From assembly GCF_001544555.2 (NCBI RefSeq), contig NZ_FCOK02000028.1, positions 1 through 64,000 of the forward strand: a stretch of 64,000 nt of DNA. The letters run 5' to 3'. The first letter of the stretch is position 1, and each line of letters opens with the position of its first letter. This document shows, in pieces, positions 43,957 to 53,680 of this stretch. Below the pieces are notes generated by a model. It saw only the letters and a program-made list of their open reading frames with translations. It did not search any database and was not told the DNA's origin. The position numbers were made by a program, and so were the translations under genes. The stretch is from Caballeronia udeis (GTDB lineage Bacteria; Pseudomonadota; Gammaproteobacteria; Burkholderiales; Burkholderiaceae).

Positions 43957-45786
43957 ATGTCCATTGCAGCATCCCTGTCCCTCCTCGCGCGAGGTTTCCA
44001 TCCCGCGCGTGACTACCGGCCCGCGACCCGTGGCGCTGTCTCCCCTTCATCCCCTCTGCTGACCCGCCTGCTCGGCTCCGATCCCGGCCTGCTGCGTTTC
44101 CACACCGCGCTTCGCAGCGCGATTGCCTGCGTGCTCACGGGCGTGGTGACGATCGGCTGGACAGTTCACACACATCAGCCGCCTACGCTTGCCGCGTTCG
44201 CGTTGCTGTTCGCCATGGTCGCGCCGCTGTTCCTTCGCGATGCCACGCAACGCGGCTGGTTCCAGTCGCTTGCCGTGATCTATGGCGCGGGGGCTGCAAG
44301 CCTGATCGCGGCGATCGCGCTGGCGGCCTGGCCGCTGGTGGCGGATGCCGGATTCCTTGCCGTGCTGTTCGCGGCGATGCTGGTGCAGGCATGCGGTCCG
44401 CGTGCACTGGGTGGAGCGATGACGGCGGTGGTCGCGTTTTACCTTGGGCTGTACCTGCATCCCACGCTCGAACACGTGTTGGTCATGCTGGGGTTGTCGG
44501 TGGCAGCGTTTGTGAGCGTTGCGTTCACCGGCCGCGCGCTGGTGCCGACCCGGCCTGAGGCCACGTTGCGTCGCGCGCTGACCACGGTAATGCAGCGTGC
44601 CACGACCGTGCTTGCCGATCGTCGTGCTGACGAGCCCGAAGCGCTGCGTCACTTGTCGCTGTTGAACGAAGCGGCGCTCGCTGTTGAAGAGCAGCTTGGC
44701 TTGCTCGATCTTCGAGGCGTGCAGCGGCTGCGGGCGTGCCTGATCGATGTCGAGGTTGCGGCGGCCCGGCATGCGGTGGGTGCCAGCCGGCTTGATCGAA
44801 GCGATGTTCGTTTGCGGATTGCCTTGCGGCGTTTGTCGCGCGCGGGCCGTGACGCGGTGGCGTCGACCGCGCGTGCGGCGAAAACCGGTGTCAAGCGGCC
44901 GGCGGGCGCTCCGTTCGTTTGGCGCGGCGCACTCTCCTGGCTGCCCGCCTGCCGCGCGACGACGGCTGCGCTGATCGCCATGCTGATCGGTCACTCGGTG
45001 TCGCCGGAACGGTGGTTCTGGGCGGTCATCACGACCTTCGTGGTGTTCCTCGGCACGCGCTCGCGCGGCGACACGATCCGCAAGACCGGTGAACGGGTGC
45101 TTGGCACACTGGCGGGCGTGGCGGTTAGCGCAGCGCTGATAGGCACGCTTCACGGCACGCCCTGGCTGCTGGTTGCCGCGATGGCCGCGTGTGTGTTTGG
45201 CTGGGCCTATTTCATCCTGACCTCGTACGGGCAGGGTGTGTTTTTCATCACGGTGCTGGTCGGGCTGATCTATGGCGAGCTGGGCTTTGCCATTGGACCG
45301 CTGATTGAAATGCGCGTGGAAGAAGTGTTCGTTGGCTGCATCGTGTCGATAGCCGTAGCTGTATTGATGATGCCGCTGCGCACGTCTCATCACGTCGATA
45401 TCAAGATGACGGGCGTGCTCGACGCGCTCGACGAGGTCCTGCGCGTTTGCAATACGAGTGCCGATGTCCACGGGCTTCATCCGCTCGCGGCCATGCGTGC
45501 GCTCGACCGGCGCTGGCATGAGTTGCGGATCGCATTACGGCCGCTGCAGACGCAGCGCGTGTTTGCATGGAACACGCAGTTGGAACTCGCGGCCGGACCG
45601 TTGTTCGCGTGCGTGCAGGCGGCGCGCGAACTGGCGCGGGAGACGGCGCGCGGTGCAGCAGTTACCACCACCGATGAAGCCCGCGCACGCCTCGCCGGAG
45701 CGTTGGCGTTGTTTGCGGCGCGCTCCGGACGGAATACGCGGAACCCGGACGCAGCGGTCTCAAGGGAGCTTGTTGCTGCGCGTTAG
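43957..45786 (+). CDS. FUSC-family membrane efflux protein
   Basis: About 609 residues. ATG at 43957 is preferred to a TTG at 43939. Two FUSC halves, each starting with a run of membrane segments: about 45-195 (TALRSAIACVLTGVVTIGW and onward) and about 330-460 (RATTAALIAMLIGHSVSPER, FWAVITTFVVFLGTRSRGDT with the conserved R-G-x-T-I-x-K-T-x-x-R-x-x-G-T motif). The soluble helical region lies between and after. AaeB/YccS-type relatives export aromatic acids or other small molecules. No membrane-fusion partner adjoins it. Substrate unknown. Confidence 0.75.
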   Translation: MSIAASLSLLARGFHPARDYRPATRGAVSPSSPLLTRLLGSDPGLLRFHTALRSAIACVLTGVVTIGWTVHTHQPPTLAAFALLFAMVAPLFLRDATQRGWFQSLAVIYGAGAASLIAAIALAAWPLVADAGFLAVLFAAMLVQACGPRALGGAMTAVVAFYLGLYLHPTLEHVLVMLGLSVAAFVSVAFTGRALVPTRPEATLRRALTTVMQRATTVLADRRADEPEALRHLSLLNEAALAVEEQLGLLDLRGVQRLRACLIDVEVAAARHAVGASRLDRSDVRLRIALRRLSRAGRDAVASTARAAKTGVKRPAGAPFVWRGALSWLPACRATTAALIAMLIGHSVSPERWFWAVITTFVVFLGTRSRGDTIRKTGERVLGTLAGVAVSAALIGTLHGTPWLLVAAMAACVFGWAYFILTSYGQGVFFITVLVGLIYGELGFAIGPLIEMRVEEVFVGCIVSIAVAVLMMPLRTSHHVDIKMTGVLDALDEVLRVCNTSADVHGLHPLAAMRALDRRWHELRIALRPLQTQRVFAWNTQLELAAGPLFACVQAARELARETARGAAVTTTDEARARLAGALALFAARSGRNTRNPDAAVSRELVAAR

Positions 45787-45824
45787 CACTTCAGGCCGTG
45801 CAACAAGCCTTCAGCGTCCGGACC

Positions 45825-46769
45825 TCAAGCCACCGCCGCCGCGATGCGCTGTCTCGTGGATTGATCGGGATAACTACCGAATCCGGCACGCACATTGTCC
45901 TGCATGTACTCAGGCCGCCCGGTCCCGGGAATCACGCAGGTCACCGCCGGATGTGCGAGCACGAACTTGAGCAGCAGTTGCGCCCAGGTCGTGCAGCCAA
46001 TCTCCTTGCTCCAGGCAGGCACCGGCTGTCCCTTGAGTTTGCCGAGCAAACCGCCGCCGCCGAACGGCTGGTTCACGATCACGCCAATCCCGCGTTCCCT
46101 GGCAAGCGGCAGCAAGCGTTCCTCGGCGGCGCGGTCGTCGGCAGCGTAGTTGATCTGGACAAAGTCGAGTGTCTCCGAACGCATCACGGCTTCCACCTCG
46201 GCGAACGCGCCCGACGTGTAATGCGTGATGCCGAGATAGCGAATCCGGCCCTGCGCTTTCCATTCACGCAGCGTGGCGAGCTGCGTGCGCCAGTCGAGCA
46301 GGTTGTGAACCTGCATCAGGTCTATACGCGGTTGTTGCAGACGCCGCATTGACTCTTCCATTTGCGCGATCCCCGCTTCACGGCCTTCGGTCCATACCTT
46401 GGTCGCGACAAACGCACGGCCATGCCCGCCGATGCGTGTCAGCACCGCCCCGGCAACCGCTTCCGACGAGCCATACATCGGCGATGAGTCGATGACCGAA
46501 CCACCGTTGTCGAACAGGATGCGCAGCACGTCGCCGAGCGCGGCTTGTGCCTGTGGATTGTCGCCGACATCGAAGGTGCGCCAGGTGCCGCAGCCGACCA
46601 CCGGCAGCGCTTCGCCCGTGGACGGAACAGGACGCGTGTTCATGCGCGGCAGCGGCGTGCCGCTGGCGGGCGTTTGCGCGAAGGCGACAGGCAGGCTCAA
46701 GGGCAGCATGACGCTGCCGGCGGCAAGGAGAAGGCGTCGACGATGAGTGTTGGCGGAAGTGGGGCGCAT
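45825..46769 (-). CDS. Exported aldo/keto reductase
   Basis: 314 residues. Starts MRPTSANTHRRRLLLAAGSV and continues to a signal cleavage site at VAFA-QT; the RRRLL motif suggests Tat export of a folded enzyme. The AKR tetrad is complete: Asp and Tyr in IDSSPMYGSSEA, Lys in VATKVWTEG, His in MQVHNLLD. The NADPH site PGTGRPEYMQDN is at the C terminus. Tat-borne AKRs of this group are found in proteobacteria; the reaction is unknown. Converges with the FUSC gene. Confidence 0.88.
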   Translation of the reverse strand: MRPTSANTHRRRLLLAAGSVMLPLSLPVAFAQTPASGTPLPRMNTRPVPSTGEALPVVGCGTWRTFDVGDNPQAQAALGDVLRILFDNGGSVIDSSPMYGSSEAVAGAVLTRIGGHGRAFVATKVWTEGREAGIAQMEESMRRLQQPRIDLMQVHNLLDWRTQLATLREWKAQGRIRYLGITHYTSGAFAEVEAVMRSETLDFVQINYAADDRAAEERLLPLARERGIGVIVNQPFGGGGLLGKLKGQPVPAWSKEIGCTTWAQLLLKFVLAHPAVTCVIPGTGRPEYMQDNVRAGFGSYPDQSTRQRIAAAVA

Positions 46770-46855
46770 AAGCAGTCTCGCCGTGACGGGTCAGCTCTCA
46801 GGATAGGCGAAGTCACGAAGTCACGTAGTGGGCGTGCCACCCAGTGATCGCACCC

Positions 46856-49777
46856 TCACGGCTCTTGTGTCAGCGCCTGCAAGCGCGGCGCGAGCGTGGT
46901 CAGCAAGAGCTCTTCCAGCGGCATGGGGTGGGCGAAGTAATACCCCTGCGCCTGCGCCGCGCCCATCTCGCGCAATGCCGCGAGCGTGGCGGCGTCTTCC
47001 ACGCCTTCCGCCACGAGCGTCAGGTCCAGCGACTCCGCCATCCGCACGATTGCACGTACGATCGCGCTGCTGCGCGGACTGGTAGTCAGTTCGAAGATAA
47101 ACGACCGGTCGATTTTCAGGCCGCTGAAACGGTACTGATGCACATAACTCAGCGACGAAAATCCGGCGCCGAAGTCATCGAGCACCACCGACATGCCGTG
47201 ATCGGCCAGGCGTTGCATCGAACGCCTGGCCAGATCGGGCTCGGCAACCAGTGCGCCTTCCGTGAGTTCGAGGCAGATCCGCGACGGCGCGACGCCGTGA
47301 CGCGCGAGCAGGGCGAGGACGTCGTCGGCGAACTCCGGGCGCGTCATGCTGTAGCTCGAACAGTTCACATGCACCGGCGGCCAGTCGGCGTGCTGCGGCT
47401 GCGCGAGGATGATCGCGACGCGCGTGAGCATGTAGAGATCGAGCCGGCCGATCAGGCGCAAACCTTCCACCGCCGGCAGGAATTCGCCCGGCGTGATGAG
47501 GCGGCCGTCGGGCTGGCGCCACCGGATCAACGCTTCGAGCGCAATCAGCTCGCCGCTGTTCACGCAGACGATAGGCTGAAAATACGGCACCAGTTCGTCG
47601 TCGCGCTTGAGCGCATTGCGCAACGCGCCTTCGCGTTCCACCTGATCGGAGACCTCGCGGCGCAGCTCATGATTGAACACGACAAAACTGTCGCGGCCGC
47701 CATTCTTCACGCGATACATCGCGGTATCGGCATCACGCAGCAGGTCCGCCGGCTCGCGGTGAAACTGGCTGTCGGGACTGACAATACCAATGCTGCACGA
47801 CGAGAACACCACGTGGTCGTCTATATGAAACGGCAGGTCGAACGCCGCCAGGATCCGTTCCGCAATTGCCACGGCGGTTTCCAGCGGCGCACCCGGCGAG
47901 AGCACCGCGAACTCGTCGCCACCGAGCCGCGCGAGCAGGTCGTCGTCGCGCAGGCAGCTTCGCAGGCGGCCCGCGGCCTGCACCAGCAGCATGTCGCCGA
48001 AATGATGGCCGAGACTGTCGTTCACCACCTTGAAACGGTCGAGGTCGATAAACATCACGGCCAGTTGCTCGCCTTCGCCATGATGATCGAGCCATGCCTC
48101 CTCCAGCCGCTGCAGCAGGTGGCTGCGGTTCGGCAACCCGGTCAGCGCGTCGTGTGAGTTTTCGTGCTGCAGCTGGGCGTTGGCGAGATCGAGCTCGCGG
48201 GTGCGGTTCTGCACGCGCGCCTCGAGTTCAAGGTTGGCCGCATGCAGGGCTTCGGCGGCGCTGCGGCGTGACAGGGCGGTATCGATATGGCGTGAGACGA
48301 ACGTCAGCAGTTCCTGGTCGCGCAGCGAGTAACGCACGCTCGTGGTGTAGCTTTGCACCGCGAGCACGCCGCGCACGACGTCGCCGTCGAACAGCGGAAT
48401 GCCCAGCCACGAACGCAGCTTGATGCTCTCGCCCGAGCGTTCTATTTCGCCGGTCTCCGCCAGCCGCGTGGCTTCGGCGAGGTCGATCAGACACGGACAG
48501 CGCTGCCTGATCACATACTCCGTCAGGCCGCGCCGGTTACGTCGCGGTGTGGGATGGTCGTTCAGCAGTTCGTCGACGTAATAGGGGAAGGACACGGTCG
48601 CGGTCGTATTGTCGACCAGCGCGATGTAGAAGTTTTCCGCATACAGCAACTCGCCGACAATCCCGTGCAGGCTCTGGAAAAACTCCATCATGTCGCCGTG
48701 CCGGCTCGACAATTCGGCAATCTGGAATAACGCCCCCTGCAGGTGCTCGGCCCGTTTTCGTTCCGCGATCTCCAGTCTCAGCGCACGATTTAGTTCGGAT
48801 AGCTCAGCAGTCCGGCGCGATACGGTTTCTTCCAGGTCATCACGATGCAGGATCCGGTCCAGCGCCATGGCTACATGCCGGGCGACGACCAGGAAAAGCG
48901 CGCGGTCCTCCACACTGTAGATTCGCGAGACGTCGTACACCTGCATGGCGATCATGCCGAAGACTTCGTCCGAGGCGTTCTTGAGCGGCGCGCCCATCCA
49001 GAATTCGGGGCGGTCACCCATGCAAAAGAAACGGCCCTCGCGTTCAGCCGTGCGGATGCCGGCGGCGTCGATCAGGAGCGGCTGGCCCGTGATCAGTACC
49101 TGGCCCGTCAGCGACAGGTGCGACGGATCGAGGGTGTCGTACATCGCGCATTCGAGCAGGGAGGTGTCGATTACATCGACGTAATACGGGTAGGTGATCC
49201 TGCCGTTCGACGAGTCGTAAAGCGCGAGATAGAAATTTTCCGCGTCGATCAGCGTGGCGAGTTGCTGGTGCACGCCGAGCAGGAACGCCGATCGTTCGCG
49301 CACGGAACTCGCGAGATAGGCGATTTCATAGAGCACGCGCTGGGTATTTTGCGCCCGCGCCAGCGTGTCGGTCTGCATGGCTTCGCCCAGGCTGCGGGCG
49401 AGGTCGGACAGCGTGGAACTTCCCGAGTGGCTGGCGGGCGCGAGCAGCCAGCCGAGGATGCTTTCGCCGCTGCCCGTGGGCCAGAGACACAGGCGCCGGG
49501 ACGTGCAGAAGGCGTGGAAGGTGTCGGCGGTGAGAAGGGCGGGCCACGTTTGCGCTGCATCGCCCTGACCCGCCAGATGCAGGGCCTCGCCGACCCGATA
49601 CCACGCCCAGGCGGTGGTATCGGTTTGAGTACGGGCACGGTGCAGCAGCACGTCGACTGAACTGCCCGCGTGGGTCACCCGCGCCGGGTCGATGATCACG
49701 CGAGCGAGGTCCGCAGCGGGGTTGTCGCTGCTGTCGTTGGCCATTGGCGTGGCAGGGTTCGCGGGAAAGACGTTCAT
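46856..49777 (-). CDS. GAF-GAF-GGDEF-EAL cyclic-di-GMP protein
   Basis: About 973 residues from ATG at 49777 (GGAG upstream). Two GAF-type sensor domains (about 120-320 and 360-520) contain similar FYIAL(V/Y)DNT..FPYYVD segments. The GGDEF motif is intact (ARLGGDEFAVL, about residue 618), so diguanylate cyclase activity is possible. The EAL domain follows (LIALEALIRW, about 745; DDFGAGFSSLSYVH; KIDRSFI) with the usual catalytic acidic residues. No membrane segment. Activity balance unknown. The sigma-54 VpsR-like regulator is in the same window, but far away. Confidence 0.92.
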   Translation of the reverse strand: MNVFPANPATPMANDSSDNPAADLARVIIDPARVTHAGSSVDVLLHRARTQTDTTAWAWYRVGEALHLAGQGDAAQTWPALLTADTFHAFCTSRRLCLWPTGSGESILGWLLAPASHSGSSTLSDLARSLGEAMQTDTLARAQNTQRVLYEIAYLASSVRERSAFLLGVHQQLATLIDAENFYLALYDSSNGRITYPYYVDVIDTSLLECAMYDTLDPSHLSLTGQVLITGQPLLIDAAGIRTAEREGRFFCMGDRPEFWMGAPLKNASDEVFGMIAMQVYDVSRIYSVEDRALFLVVARHVAMALDRILHRDDLEETVSRRTAELSELNRALRLEIAERKRAEHLQGALFQIAELSSRHGDMMEFFQSLHGIVGELLYAENFYIALVDNTTATVSFPYYVDELLNDHPTPRRNRRGLTEYVIRQRCPCLIDLAEATRLAETGEIERSGESIKLRSWLGIPLFDGDVVRGVLAVQSYTTSVRYSLRDQELLTFVSRHIDTALSRRSAAEALHAANLELEARVQNRTRELDLANAQLQHENSHDALTGLPNRSHLLQRLEEAWLDHHGEGEQLAVMFIDLDRFKVVNDSLGHHFGDMLLVQAAGRLRSCLRDDDLLARLGGDEFAVLSPGAPLETAVAIAERILAAFDLPFHIDDHVVFSSCSIGIVSPDSQFHREPADLLRDADTAMYRVKNGGRDSFVVFNHELRREVSDQVEREGALRNALKRDDELVPYFQPIVCVNSGELIALEALIRWRQPDGRLITPGEFLPAVEGLRLIGRLDLYMLTRVAIILAQPQHADWPPVHVNCSSYSMTRPEFADDVLALLARHGVAPSRICLELTEGALVAEPDLARRSMQRLADHGMSVVLDDFGAGFSSLSYVHQYRFSGLKIDRSFIFELTTSPRSSAIVRAIVRMAESLDLTLVAEGVEDAATLAALREMGAAQAQGYYFAHPMPLEELLLTTLAPRLQALTQEP

Positions 49778-50002
49778 CAGCGCTCCGAGCCGGAGGTTGC
49801 ACCCGGGCTCCTGATTCAATCTCGTTCGATGTCGATGTTATCTGCTCTTCATCCGGACACGGGAGGGATTGAATGAGCCCGCTCCTTCGGTTGTGTACGC
49901 ACCTGAGCACTATAACGGCAGCACGGCCGGGGGCTTGAGCGCTATCGTAGGGATTCAGCCGGTCCGGATCCTTGCTTTGCGCCCATGTTTCAATGCGGCG
50001 CA

Positions 50003-51265
50003 TTACAAGCACCCCTCATGTACCTCTACCGCGCCCGACGAACCGCATACCGTTGCGGGGCCGGACACCAACGAGCGCCGCTCCACCGCTACCGAAACAC
50101 CAAGCAGCACGATCCCGCCGCTCGCGAGCAGCGCACCGGTCCAGCCGGTGGCCTCGAGTCCGAAGCCCATCGCGACCACTACGCCGCCCGCCCACGCACC
50201 CAGCGCATTTGCAATGTTGAAGGCCGAATGATTGAGCGCGGCCGCGACGGTCTGGGCGTCGCCGGCCACGTCCATCAGGCGCGTCTGCACGGCCGGGACC
50301 ACGGCTATGCCGAGTCCCATCGCGAACAGGTTGAGCGTGGCCGTCCATTCGTTGGCCGAAGAATACGCGAAAGCGGCCAGCGCGGCGGCATTCCAGATCA
50401 GCATGCCGAAGATGGTCCAGAGCCGCGACTTGTCGGCCAGCACCCCGCCAATCAGGCTGCCCGCCGTCATGCCGACACCCAGCGCGCCGAGCAGCAGCGG
50501 CACGCGCCAGGGCGCCACGTGGGTCACGTTCAGCAGCGTCGGCGTGATGTAGGTGTACACCGCGAACAGTCCGCCGAAGCCGACCGCGATCACCGACAGC
50601 GTCAGCCAGACCTGCAAGCGCCTGAACACGCCAAGCTCGCGGCGAGGCGTGGCGCCGCCGGCGTGAATGGGCGGCAGAAAGATGCGCACGCCAATCATGG
50701 TAAGTATGCCGAGCGTGCCGACGAGCAGGAAATCCGCGCGCCAACCGAGCCATTGACCGAGCCAGGTCGCCAGCGGCACGCCGAAAATATTCGCGATTGT
50801 CAGGCCCAGCATGACGCGTCCGACTGCCCGCGCGCGCCGGTCGGGCGGCACGAGCGACGCTGCCGTCAACGCAGCCACGCCGAAATACGCGCCATGCGGC
50901 ACGCCGGAAATAAAGCGCGCGATCAGCAGCAGCGGGTAATTCGGCGCGAGCGCGCTGAGCAGATTGCCGAATGCAAACATCAGCATCAGGCCGATCAACA
51001 TCGCGCGGCGCGGAATTTTCGCGAAGAAAATAGTAATGAGCGGCGCGCCGATCACCACGCCCAGCGCATACGCGCTGATGATGTGACCCATGGTGGGCAG
51101 CGACGTACCGAGGCCGTTCGCGATCACCGGCAGGATGGTCATGGACGCGAATTCACCCGTGCCGATAGCCAGGCCGCCGACGGCCAGCGCGAGTTCGGCG
51201 GGACCCGCGCCATAGGGTGCGACCACGCGCGTGAGCGGGTCGTTGGGGACATCGATAATGGACAT
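50003..51265 (-). CDS. AraJ-like MFS efflux transporter
   Basis: About 420 residues from ATG at 51265 (frame open to 51334). Twelve-helix DHA1-type carrier: ELALAVGGLAIGTGEFASM, AYALGVVIGAPLITIFFAK, PRRAMLIGLMLMFAFGNLLS and RFISGVPHGAYFGVAAL (helix 5 motif C-like) are typical of AraJ/YdhP arabinose-/drug-efflux proteins. Upstream lies the divergent GlxA-type regulator on the same strand, so coregulation is possible. Substrate unknown. No classic ribosome site at the chosen start. Confidence 0.8.
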   Translation of the reverse strand: MSIIDVPNDPLTRVVAPYGAGPAELALAVGGLAIGTGEFASMTILPVIANGLGTSLPTMGHIISAYALGVVIGAPLITIFFAKIPRRAMLIGLMLMFAFGNLLSALAPNYPLLLIARFISGVPHGAYFGVAALTAASLVPPDRRARAVGRVMLGLTIANIFGVPLATWLGQWLGWRADFLLVGTLGILTMIGVRIFLPPIHAGGATPRRELGVFRRLQVWLTLSVIAVGFGGLFAVYTYITPTLLNVTHVAPWRVPLLLGALGVGMTAGSLIGGVLADKSRLWTIFGMLIWNAAALAAFAYSSANEWTATLNLFAMGLGIAVVPAVQTRLMDVAGDAQTVAAALNHSAFNIANALGAWAGGVVVAMGFGLEATGWTGALLASGGIVLLGVSVAVERRSLVSGPATVCGSSGAVEVHEGCL

Positions 51266-51387
51266 TGAGGAAAAATTGTGGGTTGTGAGCGAAGCGCAAT
51301 GCAGCATTATCGCGAAAGAATTAATCTTCCGCATGCGCGAAGGCTCGAACGGGCGTGCTGAACCGTGTTGCTGCGGTGCCGTAGCCG

Positions 51388-52413
51388 CTAGTCCTGTGTG
51401 ACTGTCGTGTGACGCGGCTCGTTCGTGTCTTCGGCATCGGCACCTGCCGAAAAACGTTCACGATAAGCCTGCGGTGTGACACCCATTGAACGCAGGAAAC
51501 TGCGCCGCATGGTTTCCTCCGATCCAAACCCGCAGCGCGCGGCGACGCGCTTGACGGGAAACGAGGTATCGCCGAGCAGGCGGCGCGCCGCTTCCAGGCG
51601 CAATTGATCGATTGCGCGGGCCGGCGTGACGCCCGTTTGCGCCCGATAGTGGCGCACGAAGCTGCGCTCGCTCATGCCGGCGCGCTCGGACAGTGTCGCG
51701 ATTGACAGGTCGGCCGCCATGTTCTCGGCTATCCACGCGTGCAGGTCGCTGAAACGGTCGCCGGCTTTTTGCAGCGACAACGTCGCGCTGAACTGCGCCT
51801 GGCCGCCCGGCCGCTTGAGAAACACGACCAGTTCGCGCGCCACGTCGAGCGCGAGCGCGCGCCCGAGATCGTCCTCGATCAAGGCAAGAGCGAGGTCGAT
51901 GCCGGCTGTCACGCCCGCCGATGTCCAGACCGCGCCGTCGCGAATGAAAATAGGCGATGGGTCCACGTGGACGGCCGGGTAACGCTGCCCGAGATGCTCG
52001 CAATGCGCCCAGTGAGTGACCGCGCGGCGATCGTCGAGCAAGCCCGCGGCGGCCAGCAAAAACGCGCCCGTGCATACCGATGCCACCCGCCGGCACTGTG
52101 CCGCGCGCTCCCGTACCCAAGCCACCTGCGCCGGATCCTTCGACGCCGCATGAACGCCACGTCCGCCCGCGACAATCAGCGTGTCGGTCGGTTGTTGAGC
52201 GGTGGGCAAGGGCTGCGCGAACAGTCCGAGAGCTGCTGTGCTTTGAATTTCCCCCGCAGCGGCAGAGACGACACGCGCTATATAGGGCGCGCTTGCTCCA
52301 CGCGCCAGCGAGATTTCATTGGCGGAGGCGAAGGCCTGCAGCGGTCCGGCGGCGTCGAGCAACTGGACGTCCGGAAACGCGAGGATGTCGATACGGCGAG
52401 GAGCGTCACTCAT
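51388..52413 (-). CDS. GlxA-family regulator (DJ-1/PfpI + AraC HTH)
   Basis: About 341 residues from ATG at 52413. The N-terminal DJ-1/PfpI-like domain (RIDILAFPDVQLLDAAGP, then VASVCTGAFLLAAAGLLDD with Cys in the nucleophile elbow) senses a ligand. The C-terminal AraC/XylS domain has two HTH units (LSIATLSERAGMSERSFVRH; FPVKRVAARCGFGSEETMRR). It is divergent from a DJ-1/isonitrile hydratase-like enzyme at 52517, so it probably regulates that gene and the MFS gene that follows it. Confidence 0.9.
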   Translation of the reverse strand: MSDAPRRIDILAFPDVQLLDAAGPLQAFASANEISLARGASAPYIARVVSAAAGEIQSTAALGLFAQPLPTAQQPTDTLIVAGGRGVHAASKDPAQVAWVRERAAQCRRVASVCTGAFLLAAAGLLDDRRAVTHWAHCEHLGQRYPAVHVDPSPIFIRDGAVWTSAGVTAGIDLALALIEDDLGRALALDVARELVVFLKRPGGQAQFSATLSLQKAGDRFSDLHAWIAENMAADLSIATLSERAGMSERSFVRHYRAQTGVTPARAIDQLRLEAARRLLGDTSFPVKRVAARCGFGSEETMRRSFLRSMGVTPQAYRERFSAGADAEDTNEPRHTTVTQD

Positions 52414-52516
52414 GATGTTGGGGCGGGTTGGCGTGAAACGAGGGTTGAATGACAAGTTCGCCAAATCGTAGCGAGGTATCGTTAGTGCGTCCACTTCCTT
52501 TTGAAGGTTCATCGCC

Positions 52517-53200
52517 ATGACGTTGCATATCGGCTTCCTTGTTTTCCCGCGCGTTCAGCAGCTCGACCTGACCGGCCCGCATGACGTGTTCGCGTCGGTC
52601 CCCGGCGCAACCGTCCACCTGATCGGAAAAACGCTCGATCCGATCAAGGCGAGCAGCGGCCTCGCGCTGACGCCCACCATCACGTACGCCGATTGCCCCG
52701 CGCTCGATGTGTTGTGCGTGCCGGGCGGAGTGGGGGTGGGCGAGTTGATGGAGGACGACACCGCGCTCGATTTCATCCGGCGGCAGGCTGCGCAGGCGCG
52801 CTTTGTCACATCGGTCTGCACGGGTGCGCTGGTCCTGGGCGCCGCAGGTTTGCTGCGCGGACGGCGTGCGACCACACACTGGGCGGCCCATCATTTCCTG
52901 GAGAGCTTCGGCGCGATTCCGGTGAAGGAACGTGTGGTCCAGGATGGCAATTTGATGACGGGCGGCGGCGTGACCGCGGGCATCGATTTTGCGCTGACAC
53001 TTCTTATCGGCTTGATCGGCGAAGCCGAAGCACAGGCAATTCAGCTTCAGCTGGAATATGCGCCCGCTCCGCCCTTTAATTCAGGTACACCCGACACGGC
53101 GCCGAAGGCCGTGGTCGACCTGGTGTGGAATCGCGCCGAAGCAGTGCGTGCTCAGCGGGCAGCAATCGTTGAACGTGCTGCGGCTCGATTGAATGGATAG
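52517..53200 (+). CDS. inhA: DJ-1/PfpI family protein, isonitrile hydratase-like
   Basis: 227 residues from ATG at 52517. MTLHIGFLVFPRVQQLDLTG, ALDVLCVPGGVGVGELM and FVTSVCTGALVLGAAGLL (nucleophile Cys) place it in the InhA isonitrile hydratase group, which hydrates isonitriles to N-formamides. Paired with a divergent GlxA-type regulator. Whether isonitriles are the real substrate is not shown; symbol by similarity only. Confidence 0.75.
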   Translation: MTLHIGFLVFPRVQQLDLTGPHDVFASVPGATVHLIGKTLDPIKASSGLALTPTITYADCPALDVLCVPGGVGVGELMEDDTALDFIRRQAAQARFVTSVCTGALVLGAAGLLRGRRATTHWAAHHFLESFGAIPVKERVVQDGNLMTGGGVTAGIDFALTLLIGLIGEAEAQAIQLQLEYAPAPPFNSGTPDTAPKAVVDLVWNRAEAVRAQRAAIVERAAARLNG

Positions 53201-53268
53201 CAGGCCCGGCGCAGTGCCGATGCGGTAACTCGGGTTGGCGGGCATGCTTCTGACAGGAGGCGAGTGTC

Positions 53269-53532
53269 ATGCCACGCGTACGGGTTGCTTCGATCACGGT
53301 TCTTGGCTCGCTCGGCATAGTGCTGGGCGCGACGCCCGACGCATTTGGCCGGAGCGCCAAGGCAACGCCGGCCGCGCCGCCATTGCCACCATTGCCGCCT
53401 TCAACGATGTCCAGGCAGGCGCGCAGAGCGCAACGCAAAGCCAATAGAAAAGCGGCACAGGCCAGGAAATCGGTGGGGCCATGCTGCATGCCGTCGTTCC
53501 ATGTATGCCCGATGCCGTGTAAGCCGCGATAG
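53269..53532 (+). CDS. Small secreted basic protein
   Basis: 87 residues from ATG at 53269, behind a strong AGGAGG ribosome site. A short leader-like segment (ASITVLGSLGIVLGATPDAFG) is followed by a Pro stretch (APPLPPLPPS), a basic region (RQARRAQRKANRKAAQARK) and a Cys/Pro tail. No family recognised. The ribosome site is its best support. Confidence 0.45.
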   Translation: MPRVRVASITVLGSLGIVLGATPDAFGRSAKATPAAPPLPPLPPSTMSRQARRAQRKANRKAAQARKSVGPCCMPSFHVCPMPCKPR

Positions 53533-53680
53533 TCCGGGCGACGACCCTGTCGACATGGTCTGCCGCAACCAGTCAGGACGCGAAGACGCCGATCGAGACG
53601 ATTCCAGCGGGAGTTAAGCAGGCGTGATTGGCGGCGAGGCTTGATGCGGAGTACGGTCTCCGGTCAAGCCTCGCTGCGCT

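Noticed and set aside
43037..44050. 337-residue leftward open frame
   Set aside because: Covers 43301-43738 in antisense; that gene has a good ribosome site and helical protein composition.
44047..45519. 490-residue leftward open frame
   Set aside because: Antisense to the FUSC gene and very rich in Arg, His and Gln, a mirror artefact.
46844..48157. 437-residue rightward open frame
   Set aside because: Antisense to the GGDEF-EAL gene.
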